Origin: Beroe ovata
Taxonomy: Eukaryota > Ctenophora > Nuda > Beroida > Beroidae
DNA length: 36,289 nt
Assembly (NCBI GenBank): GCA_946803715.1
Contig: CAMPET010000429.1
Span: 1 to 36,289 of the forward strand
Reading direction: 5' to 3'
Both the position numbers and the translations under genes were made by a program. Below the pieces are notes generated by a model, which was not told the DNA's origin, did not search any database, and worked only from the letters and a program-made list of their open reading frames with translations. Shown in pieces: positions 12,637 to 24,338 of this stretch (positions within the stretch are counted from its first letter, which is position 1; every line of letters starts with the position of its first letter).

Positions 12637-12800
12637 TTTCACTTTTACCGATACCTACTCAGATCAGAAACTCGAAGAAAAATTTTTGTCCAATTTCCAT
12701 GCAAATACTACGCATCCCTAAGTATTTTTGGACGCTGAATCGATTCCCGGCCGAATTTTGACCCTATCTCGCTCCCCTTAGGAGCTGTTCGTCAGGTGAC
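12637..12800. repeat. interspersed repeat, copy 1
   Basis: About 160 bases, running from a CACTTTTACCGATAC-like start to GTCAGGTGAC, recur as a direct copy at 13181-13340 with an estimated 90 percent identity. No ORF. It is likely a short non-autonomous transposable element or a segmental duplication within the intron between first exons 1D and 1E. Confidence 0.9.
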
Positions 12801-13180
12801 GTCTAACCAAACATATGAGAAAAAATCAAAATTTTCGTCGATTTCCCGATGAGCTAGCTCAAAAATTCCTCAAGATTTAAATTCTACGGCAAAAAAGAGG
12901 TCAGGAACACCTATTTCTAGTATAACCTCTATAAAATAGTTTTTGGCCTTTTTTCGGTATCGGTGTGTCTCATTGATTTTCGCGTTTTGTTGTTTTTGCT
13001 TCCCACAGGTTTGGAATCGTCATTTGGGCGTGGTTTCACGGCAAGTATGAACTTAAATGATCACAAGGAGGGTCGATACTTGTAGAGTGCGAGTAGGAGA
13101 GATGATTTGGTGGTCACCAATGCCAGTTAAATTCTCATTAGAGACCCTCGAAAACAAAGTGTAAAAGTTTGGAGTCACTC

Positions 13181-13340
13181 TTTCATTTTCACCGATACTC
13201 AGATCAGAAACTCGAAGAAAATTTTTTATCCAATTTTCATGCAAATACTACGTAGTCCCACGTATTTTTGGACGCTGGATCGATTCCCAGTCGAATTTTG
13301 ACCCTATCTCGCTCCCCTGAGCAGCTGTTCGTCAGGTGAC
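13181..13340. repeat. interspersed repeat, copy 2
   Basis: Direct copy of 12637-12800. Both copies share ACTCGAAGAAAA, GCAAATACTACG, GACGCTG and the terminal CAGCTGTTCGTCAGG-like end (copy 1 has GAGCTGTTC). Copy 2 ends about 115 bases before the donor of exon 1E. Confidence 0.9.
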
Positions 13341-13455
13341 TTCACAACTATCAGCATGAGACATTCCCATAATATACTATCTAATAATTACTGTCTAATA
13401 ATAACTATACGACTCTGGAACCCCTCCCCCCAATCTGTGTGATACTGTGATGTAC

Positions 13456-13569
13456 CTCTTGTGCAGTGGAACTGTCCGACGTAATGGAAGCCCGGTGTGC
13501 AAGCGATGTCCTTCGCATGGCCGGAGCTATGACCAACTTGGTCAACACTTTCTTCTGCCACAACTTCAT
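13456..13569 (-). CDS. alternative first exon 1E of the Tctex1 gene
   Basis: This 38-codon exon starts with ATG at 13569 and ends ...SSTAQE at a GTACAT donor in phase 0. It begins MKLWQKKVLTKLV and contains MRRTS. It is clearly related to exon 1F, which lies 0.85 kb upstream and has identical length. The conservation at protein level (V/I and L/V exchanges) in two separate copies supports purifying selection on the coding frame. Confidence 0.78.
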
Positions 13570-14205
13570 GTTCCTTTGAGTGATGAGGAGGAAAACACGG
13601 GGAGGAGGAGGCGGAACGAAAAACGAGAGATTGGAAAAGAGTGCGAGAAAGTGTATTGCGTGAAACTCACTATGTACACACAGACACTTCTAATTGTGTT
13701 TTCCGAGTTTAAAACTGTGTTGCCCCTGGCTGATCTCTTTCCATTGGAAATGATTGGAGTCACGTGACACGCATTTCACGTGATCTCAGGGCGGGATATA
13801 ATAGACTCCTCATCTTCAAGAGTCATGAAACTTCTCACATGCAGCAAAACTTCACCATCTTTTTTAGAATCTCTCTCTCTTTTTAACCGCGGCTATGTTA
13901 CAAGTGCACGTATTGTTTTTTGCCTTTCGTCGAGGAATTTTGAAATGCACGTGCTACTCATGGTTATTTTGACGGTGGTTAGTTGCGATCCTGGAATCCA
14001 CAACTGAAAATCCTCGGGATTTGACGTTTTTTAAACATTTGTCAGCATGGCTGATACAAGCTCAAGCTGTTATACAGTATTAAAACTTCCATTGTTTTTA
14101 CTTAATAAAACAATCGGCTATAGTGAAAATTCATGTTTATCATTCAGCAACTCCATTACTGCTATCGAGTCTGTGTCCCACAGAAGAAAAAGTGATCGAG
14201 CTGCG

Positions 14206-14300
14206 TAACACCTTGGTAACAGTGCAGTAACACCTTCGTAACAGTGTAGTTACACCCTGGTAACAGTGTAGTAACACCCTGGTAACATCCTGGTAACAGC
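14206..14300. repeat. GTAACA(N)GTAGTAACACCCTG minisatellite
   Basis: Five or six degenerate units of about 17-20 bases with the core CCTGGTAACAGTGTAGTAACA start directly after the donor of exon 1F. The same core CCTGGTAAC (opposite strand) recurs in a small array near 27580-27660. Confidence 0.85.
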
Positions 14301-14304
14301 TTAC

Positions 14305-14418
14305 CTCGGGAAATGCGCTGCTCCCAGACCCGGAAGTGAGCGAGAGGGTCCGTGACCGACGTCGAATTTCGGTTGCCGTGACAACCTTTGTCAGTATTTT
14401 CTTTTGCCACAACTTCAT
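14305..14418 (-). CDS. alternative first exon 1F of the Tctex1 gene (most distal)
   Basis: This 38-codon exon starts with ATG at 14418 (an in-frame ATG at 14424 would add two residues) and ends ...SSAFPE at a consensus GTAAGC donor in phase 0. It begins MKLWQKKILTKVV and contains RRRSRTLS. It is a paralogue of exon 1E. The transcript would have to skip 1E to 1A and join at 6945, an intron of about 7.4 kb, long for this genome. Confidence 0.78.
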
Positions 14419-15469
14419 TTGCATCAGAGGGATACTAAAGATGGTATTGTACAAGATGGGTCATGAAAATGCAGGAAATGATTTCAACTCCTTGTATTAT
14501 CGTTAGACGATCGATATCAGTTGAAACGTATCGAACAAAAACAGTCGATTAGAACAAAACTACAATATCATCAAAAGCTGAAGTTGTTTCTCTGTACTGT
14601 GACCGCGACATATGAATAAGAAGTAGATATGACAATCAGCAGATTATAGACACGCATCTCATGACAACTTCTGAGACATTGTCATCAAATACTATATTAT
14701 CATGAGAGAGAGAGTGTGTGTGATTGCACGAAGTGTAATGAGCGTCGAGGAGTAAAAAGTTGGCAACGTTTACATCGCATAGTATATATATATATAGTGG
14801 TGCGTGTTTTTCTACTGTATATATGAACTGAACAACTTAATTGGTCGGAAGCTGCGCTAAAACGTCCGAGCTCCAATGACAGACGCTCGACGAGATTAAT
14901 TTGCTTTCTCTCTGAAAATTCCACTCTCTGGAAATATGAGAGAAGATTAGCCGAGCGTGAGAATGTGATGCACTTGTGATGAGCTGACGGCTGCGCTCTG
15001 AGTTTTCGGACTCTCACGTGCTTGTCTAACGACACAGCACGGAACCGAATACAAGAAGAGTCTCCATTTTGGGGAAGGAGCTGGATAATAACAAGAGCTG
15101 CACTAACCCCCCCCCCTACAACTTCTAGAAGAATTGACTTGAGTAGCACTAGCATTGGGATATAGGTGGAGCTCCATTTCAAACTACAGCAATTATCAGG
15201 GTACTCAGAATAGACACCTGTACTCTGTCAACTGTGACAGTATCAGGTGACAAAACTGACTTAGAAGTAGTCCAGCACTATATCTCATGTCTAAATACAA
15301 GTGTGCCACCACTGACCACCACTGACCACCACGTGCCACCCAGGGCATGAGTCATGAGCACACCTCCTCCCCCTCCCTCATTATACTAGTTCATGGAGTT
15401 ACTGATCATAACAGTAACACGTGTAATCTGGTGTAACCATAGTTACACGATGCGTATGACGTATGTTAC

Positions 15470-15533
15470 CTGGTGTAGCGATGTGAGGGAATTGCCACGC
15501 CTTGTTGCAGATAATCCTGACGACTGGGACATC
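15470..15533 (-). CDS. possible isolated internal exon, unknown gene
   Basis: On the minus strand a TTTCAG acceptor precedes 21 clean codons (DVPVVRIICNKAWQF then PHIATP) and a CAG|GTAACA donor. I do not recognise the peptide. The plus strand of the same DNA can also be read as a terminal exon after TTGCAG (NPDDWDILKPRDIRF, then stop), so strand is not settled. Confidence 0.25.
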
Positions 15534-15863
15534 CTGAAACCACGTGACATCAGATTTTATATTGTGTAAAATAGAAAGAAATGGATTTGAACAATAATTT
15601 GACAGCATCAATCTACAGAATATTTGCTGACGAAGAAGAAGGCAGCCGATTTGCCACAAAATAGTCTAACAATAAATAATTTAAGCACGTGCAGTCCGAA
15701 CCACAACCTAAGAATAATTCCGGTAAAAACTAGAAGAAAACCTATGGATGAGCCACTTCGCTGTGCTTGATGATTTGCAGTATACAGCATACGATTTTAG
15801 CATATTATAATCGTAGTTTCACCGGTAACTCCAGTTATCACTGACTGGTTGTGTGCACTCTGC

Positions 15864-15915
15864 AGAGTGTGTGTGTGTGTGTGNNNNNNNNTATTTGTGT
15901 GTGTGTGTGTTTGTT

Positions 15916-15947
<32 letters not shown>

Positions 15948-15974
15948 TGTGCGTGTGTGTGTGTATGTGTGTGT
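15864..15974. repeat. TG dinucleotide microsatellite with 8-base n-run
   Basis: Long TG/TGCG tract interrupted by unknown bases at 15884-15891. The reading frames across it on the minus strand (His-Thr repeats) are artefacts. Confidence 0.95.
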
Positions 15975-16745
15975 GCATGCGTGGTGACAAGTGATCATCA
16001 TCGGTCATGGATGACAAGAGTTTATTAACTGTCGGACACAAGAGGACACAGATAAACTGCCTGTCAGATCAGCTGTATCGGAAAAAAGTGATGAATTCTG
16101 ATCTATCAAAATATGTTAGTTTTTCAGAAACGATAATACGAGTGGCAGACGCAAGAACTCCAGATCGCAGTGCATTTTGTAAAACATTTACAGCCGTATT
16201 TACACGAGCGTGTGTGTTTAACAAATCGCTCCAAACTCTCAATAAATCCATGCGTAATGTAAACATGTAATGTATGAATAAGATGTTTAATAACGCTATT
16301 TGTGGAATTAGGACAAAACCGCTTCAGTTGGCATGCACTATGATTATCAGCGCTGCGGAAACCGCTTATTGAATGGTAGGAGATTGGTTCAAAGATGAGA
16401 TCTGGAGTTCCAACAACCGCAAAAACAGTAGGAACTTACTGATACCCAGTATGCAAGCTATGAGATATTGAGATACCATGTAAAATATTCACTGTATCAG
16501 GGATACAAGCAGGATACCGACCAACCAGCACTCGTTGTCAGGGTTGTATCAGTAATGGATCAGTAATGGATCTGGTATAATAGTACCAGGTATTTACACA
16601 AGTCATCTGGAGCTAGGTTCAGTGATACTAGTGCTTCATGTTCAGGATATCATAGGATAGGGTGGGATGTAGACAGATGATCCACATACGGTAATCACTA
16701 ATTACCGTAATTACGGTAATTACTCATCACCCGATAATGACTAAT

Positions 16746-16859
16746 ATGTCGGTGAGGAATGCAGTAAGGTCGAAACGCATTGTTGCCAATGGCAACACCA
16801 ACAACAATACATCACAAGCAACATTCACAACAACCACAACTAGGAAGAATGAGAAGCAG
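16746..16859 (+). CDS. possible first exon on the plus strand, unknown gene
   Basis: An ATG opens 38 clean codons ending ...KNEKQ at a GTATTT donor. The peptide starts MSVRNAVRSKRIV and is then Asn/Thr-rich. Basic start, phase-0 end and length resemble the Tctex1 first exons, but it lies on the opposite strand and no following exon was found before 18437. Low-complexity chance is a fair alternative. Confidence 0.25.
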
Positions 16860-18437
16860 GTATTTTCCCCCTGACCGTAATGTGGTTTCATTTACCTCCG
16901 TTACCATTGGCAACTCGCACATAAAATACACATTATACAGATATTATACGTAGCGATTGTAGCAAGTACCAACGACACTAGTAGTATCTATGAGGATGTA
17001 GTTTTGCTCTAATGAGGATCTCCGAGATTATGGAATTATCACTATGGAATGTAGCTTGGCGACATGAGCGTGTGTTTCATCTGTTAAATACATAAAATGA
17101 TGTCACTTCGCACACACGCGAGTCACACATCTAAACACTCAAATTATACTAAGCATAAATGCTATCATATTCACATAGCATGATCAATGACAAATTCCAG
17201 TCCCGTAATTTGCTAAAATTTAACAGCGGTTGCACGGAATTCTGCAACTTTAAGGGTGATAAAGCTCTCTGCTGTTGAAGCAAGGTCGAGGGAACTTAAA
17301 GTATCGTTAGTAGCTAATAAAGCACAGTTAGACAGAAAATTTCCGCTAGACAAAGCGTTGGTCTGAGTTGCAGGAATAATAATTCTATTCGTTATTCTCG
17401 TGAAATAATGCTGAATATTAGAGATAATTAGATCAGCACTCGTATAACCATTTTCGTCTCAGGTACGTTGACCGTCGAATGGGAATTTTATCGGTACATG
17501 TCATTTGGAGAATACGATAACGAAATAAGTTCGACTCTTGCAAAACTCGGTTTTGAACGGTAGATTTGTATGGTATCTGATAAAACGGAATTTTTTGAGC
17601 AATTCATTATGAAAATATGCCGAATTTTAATGATAATGGGGTCGTTTTCAAGGGGAAACCTAAGAAACGCTCGAGAAAAAACCGAGTTCAAAGGAAGCAC
17701 GACTGTTACTGAGCTATGATCTAAGTTACAAATCATTATCATTACAACTGGTAACTACTGGTAAAGTAACATAATGACACTATTCAGTTGTTATGACAAC
17801 ATATACCGGTAGTGATGTTAAAGGGATGGTGGTGGTTACAACTTAACACCACGGTGCATGAATCTGATGGGGAAATCAATGAGGAACGGGTGAATCACTC
17901 GTGACTGACTTAGCAACTCACTATAACTCACTTTACAACACACTACTACTTACCATAGAGATTAGAGGGCGATCCGGGATATGTTATTCATCTATGTGGG
18001 AATGTATCAACTGTCTGCAGTACGCCTCTCCTCTTGAAGCTTTCATATTCAAGAACATTTTGCTACAGCAAAATGTAGTATTAGAGGTAGCTAGATTTGT
18101 AAAAGGTTACATTGATATTGATCATCATATTCTTCGAAAACTGAAAAAGAAATATGAGAAAAAACAAATTCAATGAGGAGAAACGGTAACCTAAAATCAC
18201 AAATATATTCGAGATTCGTACATAGATAACGTAGATACTCAGTTCAGAACTTCGACAATACTAGTTGGATATTCCCTTACTGGTCATGATACGAAATTGT
18301 ATCCAAATCATGTCCTATTCATACAACTCACACAAAACAACTCGACTCTCATATGTCATACTATCACTATCATAAACAAGGCACTATTCACTCATCCTAA
18401 TATCAGTCATACTCGAGTAGGCCCTCATGAAAGTCCC

Positions 18438-21280
<2,843 letters not shown>

Positions 21281-21600
21281 TAACTAGCAGGAATGCAGGA
21301 ATGCTCCTACAAATTTCAGGCAGTAGCATTATGTAAGGCCGTTGCTTACTCCTTATTTTCATTCATTTTGCGCGGTGACGTGGATACTGCCACGATCTTA
21401 ACACCGATACATCTGATTTGACAGAACTGACATAGGGCGTGGGTACAGAATATTAGGTCCTCAAAATTGCATGGGAAACAATGAGCTAGCAAATTTCCAA
21501 GACCCTATCTGACCCTCCATTTGATTATAACTGACATAGGGTGTGATCCTAGTATATTTGACTAGGAGACACTAGGTCATAGAGCCTTTCAAACACAAAA

Positions 21601-21725
21601 ACAGAATCAGCGCTCTTAATTAGGTATGAATTGATGATGAGGGGATAGAAATTTAACTAACAAACAGAATCAGCGCTCTTAATAAGGTAGAAATTGATGA
21701 TAAGGGGATATAAATTTAACTAACA
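21601..21725. repeat. 63-base tandem duplication
   Basis: Two adjacent units, both starting ACAGAATCAGCGCTCTTAAT and ending ATTTAACTAACAA, differ at a few positions. Non-coding. Confidence 0.85.
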
Positions 21726-22737
21726 AACGCCTGAGACCCTTATTATTAGGACCAGTGCTTGATTATAACCGACTTAGGTCATGGTTAGAACCTTCTGACC
21801 TCAATAAATAAATCGTTGCAGATTCCATTTTCGAGGTTCATAAGGCAAAGGCTCTGTGCCAACTGCCAATGTTGATTTTATTCATTTAAGGGCTGGGATA
21901 AGGGTCTCAGGCACTCCCTAACTCAATTTCTATCCCTTAACCATCCTTTTCATTGTATATTAGAGCATTAAATCTATTTCTTGATGTCCAAAAGCTCAGT
22001 CACCATCACCTATGACACCAAGGACAGCACAAACAGTGTTTGTACGGTTCCTCAAACACAGATACAGAAAATAGTAAATAAGTTATTCTCTGGAGTATGT
22101 ACCAGGCACAAAATCATTTATTCTCATCATTAGGTACTTACAGCCATTTTTGCTCTTTTTCATTTAACTGAAAAGGGGCCAGGAATTAGTCTCTTCTCAA
22201 TTTATCATTTTTTTCTGGTTGCAGAACTGATCAATATAGAAGATACAATGAATTTTTGGACCATTGGGGAGAAAATACCTTGTGATGATCATGTCCATCA
22301 TGTAATAGAGCCCTGTCCATCTTACATTCAATTCACCTAAAAAAGTGAACAGAATACAATTGAGTTGATCCTCTTAAAATAAATCGACGACTATCATTGA
22401 GATAAGAGATAAGATAACAATCATGGTATTGAGCCATCACTATTCACACAGGCATTCACACAGGCATTCAAAAAACATTCAAGCAGTAAAATACATATTC
22501 CATGAGCTTCCAACAAACTTTCCAACAAAGTATCAATCAATTTTCATGTGTTTCTGAATGAAGGTATTCTCCTTGTAGCTCGATTTTGAAAATTGCGCGG
22601 CGCGACGGGAGAAGGAGATCCCATAATTACGTTCGCGTAATTTTGAGATGCACGAATTGAATGTGCATCACTTAAATTAAACATTTGTGATTTGAACCCT
22701 GCTCAGTGCTAACTTGGAGCTTTTATACAAATCCCCG

Positions 22738-23061
22738 ATGATAGACCCTGTCGAGATCGAGAATTTCGTTTTGCGCGCGCGGCGCGCAGACTTATTCGCG
22801 GCTTGCATATATCAGCGGCTTAACATCGCCATTCGCCAGACAACCCAAAACAGGCCTCCGATGAAGGCGCGCGGGCCGCGCGCAAAAAACAGTGGACAGA
22901 TAACCTGATAGTATCCGGCGATGCAGGAGTCGAGTTGTCGGGCAATGCCAAACCGCTGATGCAAGCCGCGCGGCGAAGCGGCTTGCGTCAGCAAGCCTGT
23001 CTGAGAATAAGTTTGCGCCGCGCCGCGCGCGCGAAACGAAATTCTCGACAGGGTATATCAT
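22738..23061. mobile_element. 324-base foldback element (MITE-like)
   Basis: The ends are inverted repeats: ATGATAGACCCTGTCGAGA on the left against the reverse complement of the right end, ATGATATACCCTGTCGAGA, both continuing into AATTTCGTTT and a GCGCGC-rich stretch. Weaker inverted similarity runs further inward (CGGCTTGCAT...ATCAGCGG), so most of the element can fold into one hairpin; the right arm has about 40 extra bases. No coding capacity. I could not identify a clear target-site duplication. Confidence 0.8.
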
Positions 23062-23088
23062 TGATCGACAATGCAGAAGCAATGAAAG

Positions 23089-23185
23089 TTGTAGGATTCC
23101 ACCCTACCCTTGCTGGCGGGATTTTATCCCAAGCAAGGGGCGGATTGAAAATCGCGCGCACCGACGGTAGGGTAAAATCCTACAA
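23089..23185. mobile_element. 97-base foldback element with 9-base target-site duplication
   Basis: Terminal inverted repeat TTGTAGGATT...AATCCTACAA with inner arms CCCTACC/GGTAGGG. It is flanked by the perfect direct repeat CAATGAAAG at 23080-23088 and 23186-23194. A 9-base duplication fits Mutator-like and related transposons; the element itself is non-coding and would need a transposase in trans. A second family member is at 32111-32186. Confidence 0.88.
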
Positions 23186-23376
23186 CAATGAAAGCTACAA
23201 TTGCAATGAAGCAGTTCGGTCAGATAAGATTCACTGATTCGACAGTATTATTTTCAATAATCATTTGGCAAACTGCATCACTCGGTTTTGATAAATTGAA
23301 TTATTGTGGACCAGACATGTTCAATATCATTTTTGTTGTTTTTCGTTTGGGTGTTAAAAGCCAACTTCATTTGATA

Positions 23377-23465
23377 TGAGCATTTGCAATACTACCTTTA
23401 TCCTGATTTGAGCATTTGCGATACTATCTTTATCCTGATATGAGCATTTGCAATACTATCTTAAC
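23377..23465. repeat. three-unit tandem repeat of about 33 bases
   Basis: Units contain TGAGCATTTGCAATACTA followed by TCTTTATCCTGAT with few changes. Non-coding. Confidence 0.8.
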
Positions 23466-24338
23466 CCTGTCTTGCATGAGGGCAGGAGTTTCATTGGTAG
23501 GCCATTTGTATTGCCTGGAGTTGTATAGATAGGGTCATGGGAAAAATTCAACAATGTAAATGAAAAGATTCCTCATGCAGACTGACAGATTTGACAAGAA
23601 TAATATGACGGCTGTTTGTCCCATCTGATTGCTGCAATATTTTTACATGACATACTTTACATGACATACTTTACATGACATCAGGAAATTCCACCTTTAT
23701 CTGGCTTCTGACTGCACCCTTAACTTGGAATTGATAAAATTTTGTGTTCCGTATCTTTGGACTGTGTCTTTCTTAACCTATTTAGTCTTTTTATGTTGGT
23801 TTATCTATTTATTTGGTACAACCCTTCCCTTTATTCCTATCTTCATTCCCCATCCATCTAAACTGTGAAGCCTGTAGTTGTAAGCTGTGAGGAATACAGT
23901 GGTTCAAAACCCCTTCGTCTCTCTTGCCACCTGCTGATATTAAGATCCATATCGCAGCTGACAGGAGGGGGCCTTACATCTGTAAGGTGACCACTGATGA
24001 TTCACAATTTAGACTCTTGTGTCAATCCTTGGGATTAGAAAATTGATATCTAGTATTTTGCTATGTTTGCACTTCAATAGATGAGACTTTGGTTTCAATG
24101 TTGAAATTGGCAACAGATAAGAAATTTTATTGATTAAAATAAGAGCTGGGTAGACACTACAAAATCAAGAAATAATCTGCAATTTGATAATATGCAACTA
24201 ACCATTCTAAATTAACTAGCACAAATGTTGTGGAGATTGATATCAAAAATGGTGAGTTATGTATAATTGATTCAAAGTTTGTTTTACATGTTTGAATCTA
24301 ATTTACCTTGTCCACTGTGATCCATCATATCTCCAGGA

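Larger units (their letters stand above)
14425..18437. other. mostly non-coding stretch between the Tctex1 and RNF121 genes
   Basis: No complete gene is recognised. It holds a TG microsatellite with an assembly gap (15864-15974), an isolated possible exon on the minus strand (15470-15533) and one on the plus strand (16746-16859). The ORF at 17901-18176 (+, 91 codons) has no motif I recognise and may be chance. The longest ORF, at 14700-15182 (-), also shows no family features. Confidence 0.5.
21281..24336. other. intergenic, repeat-rich region between divergent RNF121 and membrane-protein gene
   Basis: No exon is recognised. It contains a 63-base tandem duplication (21601-21725), a 324-base foldback element (22738-23061), a 97-base element with target-site duplication (23089-23185), a three-unit tandem repeat (about 23377-23465, word TGAGCATTTGCAATACTA) and a three-unit TTTACATGACATAC repeat (23642-23681). 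The two flanking genes start head to head, so promoters of both should lie here. Confidence 0.6.

Noticed and set aside
14700-15182. Minus-strand ORF of 160 codons
   Set aside because: No domain, no similarity to neighbours, and it is crossed by AT and GA microsatellites; probably chance.
15819-16041. His/Thr-repeat ORFs
   Set aside because: Artefacts of the TG microsatellite and the n-run.
17901-18176. Plus-strand ORF of 91 codons
   Set aside because: Some amphipathic character and a Lys-rich end but no recognisable family and no supporting splice sites or context.
22792-23237. Arg/Ala-rich ORFs of 96-100 codons on both strands
   Set aside because: They fall in the GC-rich foldback element and mirror its inverted repeats.
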